64,000 bases of DNA from JAPOXR01 sp965219635 (GCA_965219635.1 OZ244783.1:1860001-1924000); one strand, 5' to 3'; positions 17,097 to 28,265 are shown, counted from the first letter of the stretch. The notes: generated from the letters alone by a model not told the origin. Made by a program: numbers and translations.

Positions 17097-17759
17097 TTAG
17101 TTCAGTTCGAAGACAAACTCCTTCTGCCGTTCGAAGCCTGGCAGCACCGGCGCGTCAGCATTGAATGCCGTTCTCCAGTTGATCGAGTCGCCTCGCCGGA
17201 TGCCGACCTTGCACTCTCCGGCCGCCTGGCCGGAGTGGATGCAACCGATCTTGCCGCCTTCCTTGAGCTGCGAAATGATCGTATCGGGAACAACCTCGAC
17301 GCCGCCCTGAATGGTTATAACGTCGTACGGCGAGTGCTTGGGTGCACCTCCCGACAGCGGGCCAGCCATGGCCACGGCGTTGTCGACAGAAAGGCTGGCG
17401 AAGTTGCCTTCGGCAATCTTGACCATGCCCTCATCTTCCTCAAGTGCGACCACTCCCTCTGCCATTCGTGCGATCACGGCGGCGGAGTAGCCCATGCCAC
17501 TTCCTATATCGAGCACGAACTCGTTAGGTCTTATGTCGAGAGCATCCAGCATCTTGGCGAGGACCCGCCTGTCCAGCACCACTCTTTGGTCGCCAATTGC
17601 GATGTCCATGCCCGAATATGCAATCTGGCGGCTGGCATCCGGAACGAATTCCTCCAGCGGTATTTCCAGCATTGCAGCGATGATCGGAAACTTGGTGACA
17701 TCGGCAGGCCTAACCTGGCTATCAACCATAGCCACCCTCTGACTTGTATAGTCAACCAT
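17097..17759 (-). CDS. pcm: Protein-L-isoaspartate O-methyltransferase family protein
   Basis: 220 residues from ATG 17759; a GTG one codon earlier is the only alternative. It belongs to the SAM-dependent methyltransferases that start repair of isoaspartyl residues. VDSQVRPADVTKFPI is the alphaproteobacterial N-terminus, where the classic enzyme has Q-x-R-x-R-G. VLDIGSGMGYSAAVIARMA is the SAM-binding motif I, VVALEEDEGM motif post-I, and YDVITIQGGVEVVP the region after motif II. The usual GT-APE/AA segment is replaced by TIQGGVE, as in divergent members, so actual repair activity is a family inference. Its promoter would lie in the region upstream of 17759. Confidence 0.85.
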   Translation of the reverse strand: MVDYTSQRVAMVDSQVRPADVTKFPIIAAMLEIPLEEFVPDASRQIAYSGMDIAIGDQRVVLDRRVLAKMLDALDIRPNEFVLDIGSGMGYSAAVIARMAEGVVALEEDEGMVKIAEGNFASLSVDNAVAMAGPLSGGAPKHSPYDVITIQGGVEVVPDTIISQLKEGGKIGCIHSGQAAGECKVGIRRGDSINWRTAFNADAPVLPGFERQKEFVFELN

Positions 17760-18374
17760 CACTCAACCAAGTGCCCGTTAGCGTCATCCACCCTTCAGGA
17801 TTGCCACACTCGGAGAGCATTCTGCAACACTGCATGTCAGTTGAAGGAACTGCAGCCTGCCGGGTTGGAGTCCAATCAACATATGGAAGTTAATCGGCTA
17901 TCAACCGTTGCATGTTGTTGGCGGGTAAGTGGCCGGTTCAAGTTGCGCAATCCGGCTCCTTGCTCAGAGGCACAAGTTTGAGCGCTGCGTCTCGAATCAA
18001 CCACGCAGAATCAGCATTCGGAACCGGCCGCATACACTCGGAACCGGGCGCCGATTTCCATTGGTTGGGCAGCGGTGGAAATGAAGCTTTGGCGGCGGTC
18101 ATGATGGCAATCGGGTTGAAGGCAGCGCTGAGAAGTCGGCTTCGCGGCGGACCATCAGGTCTTTGGCTTCCAACCGTAGCGGAACTCGTTCTCGGCGGCC
18201 TTCGGCACTCTCGGGCCGTATCGAAACTCAAACCGTTATCGCCCCTTGCCTGCCCGGAATTGCCGAAGTCATCCGATTGCAGAATGTCATGACACATGTC
18301 CTGGAAGCCAAGGCCGAACGATCACCCTCTTCCATCAGCCACGCCGACGGTCCTGGACCAGGCACGGGGTCCAG
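17760..18374. other. Non-coding gap, 615 bases
   Basis: Two opposed frames of about 120 codons cover each other (17912-18292 plus, 17938-18297 minus). Neither has a ribosome site, a family resemblance or a sensible neighbour spacing. This is the first of several long gaps in the 17.7-24 kb patch. Confidence 0.5.
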
Positions 18375-19208
18375 TTACTGAGCCCTCTCTTGCTGGCACT
18401 CAATCAGAAAGCGCATCATTTCGGTCCCGTCCTTGCCCACATAGAAGCGGACCATCTCTTCGTCGAAATCCTGCCGCCGAACTGCCGGCACGGTGATCGC
18501 ATCAACCCCTTCTGCCATCAGGACACCATTCATCATGAACCGGGCGGTTCGCTTGTTGCCGTCGAAGTAGAACTGCTGCAATGCGCCAAACAGGAAATAT
18601 GCCATTCCCCGCTCCCGCGCGTCTGCAACTTCGGATTCCAGCAGAGCAACGCCCTCGGAATGAACGCGATTGAGTTCAGCTGCACCTTGTACTGTTGGCA
18701 ACGGCCAATGGCGCCCGTCTTCCCCAAGATTCACGCTTGGATGCATTGTGGCATTCAAGGGATCGCCCTCACCCCGGAAATGCCCGGGATCAAGCGCCTC
18801 ACCAATCGCAACGAGACTGTGAAGGCGATCGGATACATCTTTGACCATGCGGAACCTGCTTGCCTCAATGAGCACAGACAGTTCCCATGCGGCTGCGCCG
18901 AGGTTGCAAGCCTGCTGCTGGTCGAACGGGCTGTGGCCGCCGACCGTCTTGCCTTCAAGAAGCGCCTGGACCTCCGGATAGGTCATGGGATTATCCTCCA
19001 GCGCGCATGCGTCATAGACGAACGCCGCAAGCGACTCCCTGTAACGGAACAGGGCGCTTTGAATTTGCCCGCATTTGCCCGGTGCAATCGCACTACGGTT
19101 CCACTTGAATCCCAGTATTTCAAAAAGCTGCATCTGACTGCCAACGCCCGAGGTATCTGGAAACCATGCAGGTCTGAATTCATGGCCTGCATGTCCAACA
19201 ACCACCAA
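18375..19208 (-). CDS. Fic-domain protein with a substituted catalytic histidine
   Basis: 277 residues (start uncertain; a second ATG at 19133 gives 252). Fic proteins transfer AMP or other phosphate-containing groups onto target hydroxyls using the motif HxFx(D/E)GNGRxxR. Here residues 212-223 read QFYFDGNKRTAR. The DGN-K-R and final R are intact, but the base histidine is Gln212 and the phenylalanine is Tyr214. Upstream, ALEDNPMTYPEV (about 69-80) resembles the glutamate-containing inhibitory helix (S/T-x-x-x-E-G/N) of class II Fic proteins, and GKTVGGHSPFDQQQACN is the usual N-terminal-domain segment. Without the histidine, AMPylation is doubtful. It could be a pseudoenzyme or belong to a subgroup with another chemistry. 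No antitoxin gene lies beside it. Confidence 0.82.
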   Translation of the reverse strand: MVVVGHAGHEFRPAWFPDTSGVGSQMQLFEILGFKWNRSAIAPGKCGQIQSALFRYRESLAAFVYDACALEDNPMTYPEVQALLEGKTVGGHSPFDQQQACNLGAAAWELSVLIEASRFRMVKDVSDRLHSLVAIGEALDPGHFRGEGDPLNATMHPSVNLGEDGRHWPLPTVQGAAELNRVHSEGVALLESEVADARERGMAYFLFGALQQFYFDGNKRTARFMMNGVLMAEGVDAITVPAVRRQDFDEEMVRFYVGKDGTEMMRFLIECQQERAQ

Positions 19209-19304
19209 TTACGGAATCCCGCAATGTCATTTGAGGAATACGGGCTGGGACTGCTCGTGTGCGGCTTCAAGCACCGGCGCGGAATTCTGCCGGATGGAGC
19301 TCCC

Positions 19305-21263
<1,959 letters not shown>

Positions 21264-21369
21264 GCAATTGGGATCGCCAGATCAAGCTTTTTGGGCTGTC
21301 CGGATGTACTGCTATTCGAATAGTCAAATCTACCGGCGGGCCACCCGGACTGGCCACAATTCACTAACC

Positions 21370-21726
21370 CTACTGGTTGATCTTGAGATCTTCCATCGAG
21401 AGTCCGCTGTCAATTGCTTCAAGAACCCATTTCGGGCTTCTCCCCCTGCCTGTCCACAGCTTGGATGGATCTGAAGGATGACGGTATTTTGGAGGAACCT
21501 TGCGCCCGGCATCGGAGCGCCGCTTCTGTGCCGGCTTCCTGGCGGAAGCGCCAACTGACAAAAGCTCATCCAAACTGAAGCCATGCCTCTTCGCCACTTT
21601 TGCCGCAGCAGCATGGGCTTTCTTCAGTTTTTGCTCATCTGTCCGGTCAAGCCTCTGTTGAATTCTATCCTTCAGAGATTCAAGTTGCTTTCTTGACATT
21701 GAGTTCAATTGCGACTGTTTGATCAC
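21370..21726 (-). CDS. H-NS family DNA-binding protein
   Basis: 118 residues with a GTG start at 21726, placed six bases after GAGGGA; no ATG is available upstream. The N-terminal third (SRKQLESLKDRIQQRLDRTDEQ) is a charged coiled coil for dimerisation. A basic alanine-rich linker leads to the C-terminal DNA-binding domain KYRHPSDPSKLWTGRGRSPKW, the alphaproteobacterial version of the H-NS TWTGRGRxP loop that inserts in the AT-rich minor groove. H-NS-like proteins silence horizontally acquired, AT-rich DNA. Its own upstream region is visibly AT-richer than the surroundings, consistent with autoregulation but not proven. Confidence 0.92.
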   Translation of the reverse strand: MIKQSQLNSMSRKQLESLKDRIQQRLDRTDEQKLKKAHAAAAKVAKRHGFSLDELLSVGASARKPAQKRRSDAGRKVPPKYRHPSDPSKLWTGRGRSPKWVLEAIDSGLSMEDLKINQ

Positions 21727-22294
21727 GGTTTCCCTCTTTTGATCGTTTCACAAGTTTGACTGCAAATAGTCAATATTTTCCGAATGTCAAATCAAAATCC
21801 GCTCTGGTCCTTCACACGCTTGAATGCTGCTGATTCACACTTCGGGAAGCCGGGCGCGATATAGCAGTCTCAGTCAAAGTAGAATGCTCTGCCCAACCTT
21901 GTTGAATCGAACAACAGCAGTATGAACCAAATGCCACGCTGGAGGTTGATGCCAGACTGCCGCCGCCAATGATGGAACAAATTCGAACTCACGAATACTG
22001 TTGAAACTTCTTCTTCAATTCTTCTTCCGGGGTCTGGCTGCCTCGGCTGCAATGAAAATGGCTGTACGCTTGATCTGGTATCGAAGATGTTCATTCACGG
22101 CGCCTACCGGCACTAGCCTTCCACAGATCAACCGTCCTCAGGCTTTCGTGTGACTGCCGGTTTTGATGCAAATCGACGCATGGCCCGAGCACCATGCTGC
22201 CCGGCAAATTCTGACAAATTCACCTGTGGAATAGTTATTGGCTGATGAAAATGCGGATTGGGCCATCGGGGCCAAGAAAATGCTGGCGCCAAGC
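21727..22294. other. Non-coding gap, 568 bases
   Basis: Upstream region of the H-NS-family gene, AT-rich near 21740-21800. A 74-codon minus-strand frame at 21870-22094 has no family resemblance and no ribosome site. It ends at the 3' terminus of tRNA-Cys. Confidence 0.5.
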
Positions 22295-22368
22295 TGGAGG
22301 CGAGTACCGGATTCGAACCGGTGTACACGGATTTGCAGTCCGCTGCGTAACCACTCCGCCAACTCGCC
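22295..22368 (-). tRNA. tRNA-Cys (GCA anticodon)
   Basis: 74 bases on the minus strand with CCA encoded (22295-22297). The acceptor stem GGCGAGT pairs with ACTCGCC, the discriminator is T (U73, as expected for Cys), and the anticodon loop CTGCAAA gives GCA. The D arm GGCGGAGTGGTTACGC and the T arm with GTTCGAATC are standard. Confidence 0.96.
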
Positions 22369-23033
22369 ATATGGTCCCCTCTCTATCGGCAAATGGCAGG
22401 CTGCGCAATTTGAGTATCGCGTTGTCTTGCCGGACGCGCAGTTCAAGCCGAAACTCTTGAGCGCGACTAGCTGAAGATTGCTCTTTGGCAACCGAACAGT
22501 GCTTGAAAAGCCGTCGCAGTTGCCATCCTTGGAATCGCCTCACCGACGAAGCATCGGCTTGATCCATGCCAAATCCACCTAATCTCTGCCAAATTCGCAT
22601 TCATTCTGGCCGTCGGTGTACGACTGACACCGCCAAGGGATATCTTGTCGCCAGCCCGTTGGTCGCCAATAGCGAAATTCCCGCAACTTGGGTTCGTATG
22701 AGCGGCTACAGAACTTCCGGCGCGCACCGATCATTTCGTTCCATTCGCTTGGTTTCTGCTGCCGACGGGTTGTCCGGCTTGACGTACATCATCACATAAC
22801 AGGGGAACGGGAGTCGGAGCCAACAGATTAGACAGGAGTTCCTGGCAATTCTGGGCCGATGTGTCGTTGGCTGACAGCACAAGTACACCCGGGACATGCG
22901 CAATTGATGTTGCATTGGAAATGAAGTAAAGTGACTGTGCAGGTTACTGAATTTTGGTGCCAAGCCTCACGGCTTTCTCAAGTGAACGCCTGCTTGAGAC
23001 TATGCCGATAAGGTCAATTTGAGGGGAATAGCG
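22369..23033. other. Non-coding gap upstream of the second NHLP gene, 665 bases
   Basis: No credible gene. A weak promoter candidate lies at 22904-22932. An inverted repeat CTCAAG (22977-22982)/CTTGAG (22993-22998) with a ten-base loop sits in the 5' leader about 35 bases before the start codon and could influence translation. A minus-strand frame at 22706-22963 is not recognisable. Confidence 0.5.
22904..22932 (+). promoter_or_regulatory. Weak promoter candidate for the second NHLP gene
   Basis: TTGATG (22904-22909), a 4-of-6 match to the -35 box, then exactly 17 bases, then TAAAGT (22927-22932), a 4-of-6 match to the -10 box. It is much weaker than the promoter of the first NHLP gene. Expected start of RNA is near 22939, leaving a leader of about 95 bases that contains a small inverted repeat. 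Confidence 0.25.
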
Positions 23034-23321
23034 ATGGCTGACAAACGAACAGATCTGAAGGAAGTGTGGCCAAGGGTTGTTGCACAGTCGTGGAGCGATG
23101 CAGAGTACAAGTCGCGCGTGCTGAACGATCCCCGCCAGGTACTTACCGAGGCCGGAGTCAATGTGCCGGACGACATAGAATTGTCGGTCAGCGACGGTGG
23201 CCAATCGAAAGTCTACCTGGTCATTCCTGAAATGCCCGAACAAACGGACGCACAGATCGATGACGAGTCTCTGGAATCATTGTCTGGCGGAGCGCGTGGA
23301 ATCTGCTGTTGCCTTTGGTGA
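23034..23321 (+). CDS. NHLP-type RiPP precursor with core ARGICCCLW
   Basis: 95 residues from ATG 23034 with GAGGGGA six bases upstream. The leader matches the first precursor almost position for position: WPRVVAQSWSDAEYKSRVL, DPRQVLTEAGVNVPDDIELS, VYLVIPEMPE, DDESLESLSGG. Both leaders are exactly 86 residues, ending in Gly-Gly. The core is nine residues with three consecutive cysteines. The leader segment EYKSRVLNDPRQVL is close to the nitrile hydratase alpha-subunit segment that defines the NHLP class. No maturase, C39 peptidase or ABC exporter is adjacent, and both flanks are non-coding for more than 650 bases. A second, independent gene with the same leader argues that the pair is functional and processed by shared enzymes elsewhere. 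Confidence 0.88.
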   Translation: MADKRTDLKEVWPRVVAQSWSDAEYKSRVLNDPRQVLTEAGVNVPDDIELSVSDGGQSKVYLVIPEMPEQTDAQIDDESLESLSGGARGICCCLW

Positions 23322-24027
23322 ATGATCTGCGTTTGCCGTGCCATGCGGTGCCGACAGGCATCTTGTGATACCGGCATGGCCCCATTAGATCGCAGCCCGT
23401 TTATATGGAGTCGACCTGATCGCTTGCTCGTGTGTTGATTTGCGAACCGGCAAGCAGGTCTGCCAACTGGACGCTAACAGCCAACAACACAGGAATAGCC
23501 GGAATCGGCTGCAATAGATGCCCCGGTTTCGGCACTTTGTCCGCCGATACGTCAAATTGTCATCTTGATTGTCGCTTTCGCTACAGATCTGCCTCAGCAC
23601 AGCTTCACGGGTAAGCAGTAAATCCCGCTGGTGACTTAGTATGAATGCCTTGCCTGGGTACGGTCTTCCAAAAACTTGCCAGACTCGGTCCGCCAGTTTG
23701 ATCGCCAAGGCGAACCCCGTACAACTCTACCCAAAGTGCGCTGAAGCTTGCCAAGAAACACAACTCAATTCCGGCAGCTGCAGGGGCCGATGACGCGGCC
23801 ATTCTGGCCTGCATCCGGCAGACTGCTACGAGCCTTCCTGTTATATCCTCCTGATTGGATGCATGCCGACCAATGAAGGCAGGCGATGTGGCTTGACCAG
23901 GGCATCCAGAACCCGGATGCCTCGTTTGACGAAGCCAGTGGTGATCTGCTTGTGACTTCACCGGCAATTGCCGAGTTTCACTTGTCAGCGTGATAATGCA
24001 TTCCTGCCGGTCACTAGGAGAGGCCCT
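23322..24027. other. Non-coding gap, 706 bases
   Basis: Between the NHLP gene and the Lhr-like helicase. A long minus-strand frame (23605-24213) runs into the helicase and has no similarity to known families. No terminator with a T-run is visible behind the NHLP gene. Confidence 0.5.
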
Positions 24028-26451
24028 TTGAACTTGCTGCCCGAGCGATTTAGGCACTGGTTTGAAACAAGAGGATGGAGTCTTCGCCCTCACCAGGAAG
24101 ACATGATCCGCCTTGCGGGGGAGGAAGCCCTCCTGCTGATTGCGCCGACGGGTGGAGGAAAAACCTTGGGCGGGTTTCTGCCGACGCTCATTGAACTGAC
24201 CGAGAGCCGTCATACCGGTCTACATACTCTCTACGTGTCACCGCTGAAGGCCCTGGCCGCCGACATGAACCGGAACCTCTCAATTCCGGTCGCCGAGATG
24301 GATCTTCCCATTCGAATTGAGAACCGAACCGGAGACACGACACAAAATGTCAGAAAGAGGCAACGGGTCGACCCGCCTCACATTTTGCTGACCACGCCCG
24401 AATCACTGGCGCTCATGCTGACCTATTCCGACGCCAGCAGCGTGTTTGCCTCGCTGAAGCGAATAATTTTCGACGAAATACACGCTTTGGCCGAGTCTAA
24501 GAGGGGTGACCAATTGATGCTATGCGCATCAAGGCTGCAACGCATGGCGCCCGGACTACGGCGAATTGGCCTGTCTGCAACCGTTCGCGACCCAGAAGAG
24601 CTTGCGGGCTTCATGTCGGTGAATCCGGAACGTTGCAGGATTGTCTCTGCAGACCCGGGGCCTCATCCAGATATCCGGATGCTCAATTCAAGGACCCCAC
24701 CCCCCTGGAGCGGCGGCGGTGCAAGGCATGCGGCAGCCGATGTTCTTGAAGCAATCCGAAGTGCAAACACCTCGCTGGTCTTCATAAACACACGGGCACA
24801 GGCTGAACTCTTCTTTCAGGCACTCTGGAAGCAGAACTCGGAAGGACTGCCTATCGCAATTCATCATGGCTCACTGTCACGCGAGGCCCGCAACAAAGTC
24901 GAAGATGCAATGATCGAGGGCAAATTGCGCGCCGTAGTCTGCACTGGCACGCTGGACCTCGGGATCGACTGGGGCAATGTCGATCTTGTCATTCAGGTGG
25001 GCGCACCGAAGAATATCAAGCGTCTGGTCCAACGTATTGGGCGTTCAAATCACCGCTACGATGCGCCCTCGCGTGCCCTGATTGTGCCCGCCAACCAGTT
25101 CGAAGTCATCGAATGCGCGATTGCGCTTGATGCCGTGCGCGAGCAGGATCTGGACGGCGAACCCAGAGGCCGGGGTCCGAGGGATGTTCTTTGCCAGCAC
25201 ATCATGATTGCAGCATGCGCAGGGCCGATCACGGACTGCGACCTCTATGAGGAAGTTGTGAATGCGGGGCCTTACCGCTCATTGACAAGAGCGGAATTCG
25301 ACGAATGCCTGCAATTCTGCGCTACAGGCGGCTACGCGCTGCAGACTTACGACAAATGGCGGCGCCTGAAGCTTCACGACGATGGCACGTGGCGGCTTCG
25401 AGACCCTCGTTCAGCAAGTTCGGTTCGAATGAACATCGGAACGATTGTCGACTCGGAGAAACTCAAGGTGAAGCTATCCCGCAGGCGCGGCGGCGCTCAG
25501 CTTGGTGAAGTTGAGGAATATTTTGCGGCTTCCTTGACGCCAGGAGACACGTTTCTGATCGGTGGCCAGACAGTTCGCTACGAAGCACTGCGCGAAATGG
25601 TGGTAGAGGTGAGCCGCGAACGTTCTCCAACTCCGAAGATTGCGGTTTTCCAGGGCACCAAGTTCGCCTCTTCGACAGTGTTGTGCCACCGGGTCATGCG
25701 CCTGTTGCAGGAAGAAGAATGGCCAGGACTGCCGGAGTACACTCGCAACTGGTTGCACACTCAAAGGCAGATTTCTGTCATGCCTTCCCCGAGCCGTTTA
25801 CTGATTGAGAGTTTCAGGCATGAAGGCAACGAGTGCACTTGCTTCTACGGATTTGCGGGAAGAAACGCCCTCCAGACTCTTGGCCTGGTATTGACCCGCA
25901 GGATGGAAGAGAGATCCCTGAACCCGCTTGGCTTCGTGTCAAACGACTATGCACTGCTTGTTTGGGGATTAAACCGGGTTAATGACCCAGGCCAACTTCT
26001 GGACGGCCATGGACTGGAAGAGGGCCTCGACTCCTGGTTGGCAGGCAATGCGGTGATGAAGAGGACATTTCGAAGCGTTGCAACCATTGCGGGGCTGGTT
26101 GAACGAACTCTGCCCGGCAAACGAAAGACCGGCAGGCAGATCACGTTTTCGACCGACATCATCTACGACACCTTGCGGAAGTACGACCCCGATCACATCC
26201 TGCTGAAGATCACACGTGAAGAAGCAATGCGGGGACTGGTTGACTTTGCCAGGATCAGAGAACTGATTGAACGGGTTGGCAACCGCATTGAGCACGCCAG
26301 GGTCGAACGCATTACACCGCTTGCGGCGCCGCTTCTGCTTGAAGTCGGGAGCATACCTATCCGGGGAAAGGCCGAAGAGATCCTGCTTGAGCAGATCACC
26401 AACCAGAGCGGAGGATTGAGCATGCCGGTACAGGTCGAACCGGATGCCTGA
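24028..26451 (+). CDS. Ligase-associated DEXH-box helicase (Lhr-like)
   Basis: 807 residues from a TTG start at 24028, chosen because AGGAGAGG (24016-24023) precedes it and family similarity begins there; an earlier in-frame start lacks both. Superfamily 2 helicase with Walker A LIAPTGGGKTLGGF, YVSPLKALAADM (motif Ia), TTPESLALML, FDEIHALAESKRG (motif II), GLSATVRDPEELAGF (motif III), then CTGTLDLGIDWG and RIGRSNHR (motifs V, VI). It continues with the Lhr-core winged-helix and C-terminal domains. Members labelled ligase-associated DNA damage response helicases are encoded with an ATP-dependent ligase, an exonuclease and PdeM. Only pdeM follows here, overlapping by eight bases. Confidence 0.93.
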   Translation: MNLLPERFRHWFETRGWSLRPHQEDMIRLAGEEALLLIAPTGGGKTLGGFLPTLIELTESRHTGLHTLYVSPLKALAADMNRNLSIPVAEMDLPIRIENRTGDTTQNVRKRQRVDPPHILLTTPESLALMLTYSDASSVFASLKRIIFDEIHALAESKRGDQLMLCASRLQRMAPGLRRIGLSATVRDPEELAGFMSVNPERCRIVSADPGPHPDIRMLNSRTPPPWSGGGARHAAADVLEAIRSANTSLVFINTRAQAELFFQALWKQNSEGLPIAIHHGSLSREARNKVEDAMIEGKLRAVVCTGTLDLGIDWGNVDLVIQVGAPKNIKRLVQRIGRSNHRYDAPSRALIVPANQFEVIECAIALDAVREQDLDGEPRGRGPRDVLCQHIMIAACAGPITDCDLYEEVVNAGPYRSLTRAEFDECLQFCATGGYALQTYDKWRRLKLHDDGTWRLRDPRSASSVRMNIGTIVDSEKLKVKLSRRRGGAQLGEVEEYFAASLTPGDTFLIGGQTVRYEALREMVVEVSRERSPTPKIAVFQGTKFASSTVLCHRVMRLLQEEEWPGLPEYTRNWLHTQRQISVMPSPSRLLIESFRHEGNECTCFYGFAGRNALQTLGLVLTRRMEERSLNPLGFVSNDYALLVWGLNRVNDPGQLLDGHGLEEGLDSWLAGNAVMKRTFRSVATIAGLVERTLPGKRKTGRQITFSTDIIYDTLRKYDPDHILLKITREEAMRGLVDFARIRELIERVGNRIEHARVERITPLAAPLLLEVGSIPIRGKAEEILLEQITNQSGGLSMPVQVEPDA

Positions 26452-27139
26452 AGTTGTTGCTTCAGGACGCCGCGAGCAAGTTGAGTTCCAGTTTAACGGC
26501 CAATTGGTACGAGCACGCGCCAGCGGAACGTTGCACATTGCCAGTTCGAACACATTGGTTGTCTCCGACCTGCACTTGGGCAAGTCTCAACGGCATGCGA
26601 AACGAAGCGGCGGGATACTACTGCCGCCGTATGAGACAACGGACACTTTGGCACGGCTATACGGCGAGCTTGAAGCAACTGCCGCTGAAACGGTCGTCTG
26701 CCTTGGAGACAGCTTCGATGATAATCTGGTTGCCGGGCAAGTATCTGCAGTCCACGGGGAGTCGCTGGCACGGTTTCAGCGCCAATGCCGGTGGATTTGG
26801 GTCTGCGGCAACCACGATGCCAGCCCCACCGGAGCCATCGGTGGCGAGATCGTTCCAGAATTCGGGCTTAAGGATCTGGTGTTCCGGCACATGGCCGAAC
26901 CGGGCGCCCGCGGCGAGATTTCAGGCCACTACCACCCCAAAGCGCGTGTCTCGGCGCGTGGCCGCAGGATCAGCAGGCCATGCTTTCTTGCGGATTGCGA
27001 CCGGATCATTCTCCCGGCATTTGGCACTTATACCGGCGGAATGGACTGCCGCGAGCCTCCGCTTGCTTCACTCCTGCGCAAGGATGCAATCGTCATACTC
27101 ACTGGGCACCAGGCGACAGCAATCCCTTTCCGCCACTGA
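26444..27139 (+). CDS. pdeM: Ligase-associated DNA damage response endonuclease PdeM
   Basis: 231 residues, calcineurin-like phosphoesterase of the PdeM family. All metal-binding motifs are visible: VVSDLHLGK (D-x-H), CLGDSFDDN (GD), VCGNHDASP (GNHD) and ISGHYHPKA (GHxH). The reading frame opens eight bases inside the helicase gene, giving translational coupling and supporting joint function in DNA repair. The remaining members of the usual four-gene set (ATP-dependent ligase, exonuclease) are not in this window. The C-terminal FGTYTGGMDCREPPL is also typical of the family. Confidence 0.9.
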   Translation: MPEVVASGRREQVEFQFNGQLVRARASGTLHIASSNTLVVSDLHLGKSQRHAKRSGGILLPPYETTDTLARLYGELEATAAETVVCLGDSFDDNLVAGQVSAVHGESLARFQRQCRWIWVCGNHDASPTGAIGGEIVPEFGLKDLVFRHMAEPGARGEISGHYHPKARVSARGRRISRPCFLADCDRIILPAFGTYTGGMDCREPPLASLLRKDAIVILTGHQATAIPFRH

Positions 27140-27362
27140 ATTGGCTACCGCCTTGCCAAGCCTCAAGTGGGCGATCACAGGTATCAGACACACGTCTCGG
27201 GCTTCCTCAAAGCATGCCACAACTGCTCAACCAACATCGGCACGACACCCTGTAAAGCATCCCGGCGCAACGATCGCGGGTTGCCGTAAACACGAATACA
27301 TGATGCAGATTGCAGGTTCATTTCCGGGGCAGCGAACAATTGCACGCGCCCAACTCTCTGGA

Positions 27363-28265
27363 TCAGGCAACCAGGCCTTCCGGCATGCCACAGCCGATCG
27401 AACGGCGGCAAGCCATAAGCGTGTTCACAAGTAGGCAGGCAATCGTCATCGGACCTACACCACCCGGAACTGGAGTGATTGCGCCTGCGACTTCCTTGGC
27501 TCCGTCAAAGGCCACATCTCCGGCAATTCTATACTTGCCTTCCCCGAGCTCCGGCGCTGGCACACGGTTGATCCCGACATCAATCACTGTCGCGCCATTC
27601 CTTATCCAGCCGCCTTGAACGAACTCTGGCCTGCCAACAGCGGCGACCAGTATGTCGGCCGACCTGCAAACATCCGGCAAGTCCCGCGTCCGGCTGTGTG
27701 CGATCGTGACCGTGCAGTTTTCCTTCAACAGGAGGTTTGCCATCGGCTTGCCGACAATGTTTGAACGGCCAATCACAACCGCGTTCATCCCCGACAAATC
27801 TACGTGAAGGTCACGCAGAAGCATGAGGCAGCCCAATGGTGTGCAAGGAACCATGCCTTCCCGGCCCGTTCCCAGCAGGCCCACATTCGAGATATGGAAA
27901 CCGTCAACATCCTTGGCCGGATTGATCGCATCAATGACAGCATTTGCATTCATTTGATCAGGCAAAGGTAGTTGGACCAGTATCCCGTGAACTTCGGGGT
28001 TATTGTTGAGTTGGTCCAGATGCCCAAGCAATTCGGCCTGGCTGGCGTCCTTGTCAAAGACCTTCTTGAAGGATGACATTCCGGTCTCGACGGTTTGCCT
28101 TGACTTGTTGCGCACATAGACCTGGCTCGCTGGATCCTCGCCGACCAGCACGACAGCCAGTCCGGGGACTATTCCATCACGGGATTTGAGTTGGGCTACC
28201 TCGTCGGCAACCCTCCCCCGCAACCTGGCCGCAAAGGCCTTTCCATCAATGACATGTGCCACCAT
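27363..28265 (-). CDS. folD: Bifunctional methylene-THF dehydrogenase/methenyl-THF cyclohydrolase
   Basis: 300 residues, the normal length of FolD, which interconverts 5,10-methylene-THF and 10-formyl-THF in one-carbon metabolism. Visible are VGEDPASQVYVRNKSRQ with the catalytic lysine, GILVQLPLPDQMN, PAKDVDGFHISNVG, PCTPLG, VVIGRSNIVGKPMANLLL (dinucleotide-binding loop), TIAHSRTRD and TPVPGGVGPMTIACLL. The start ATG (28265) is followed by GTG; no strong ribosome site is seen. It acts in the same folate pool as fthC in this window, though not in one operon. Confidence 0.97.
   Translation of the reverse strand: MVAHVIDGKAFAARLRGRVADEVAQLKSRDGIVPGLAVVLVGEDPASQVYVRNKSRQTVETGMSSFKKVFDKDASQAELLGHLDQLNNNPEVHGILVQLPLPDQMNANAVIDAINPAKDVDGFHISNVGLLGTGREGMVPCTPLGCLMLLRDLHVDLSGMNAVVIGRSNIVGKPMANLLLKENCTVTIAHSRTRDLPDVCRSADILVAAVGRPEFVQGGWIRNGATVIDVGINRVPAPELGEGKYRIAGDVAFDGAKEVAGAITPVPGGVGPMTIACLLVNTLMACRRSIGCGMPEGLVA

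Noticed and set aside
21870..22094. 74-codon minus-strand frame between H-NS-like gene and tRNA-Cys
   Set aside because: No ribosome site, no recognisable domain, and low-complexity overlap with an AT-rich regulatory-looking region.
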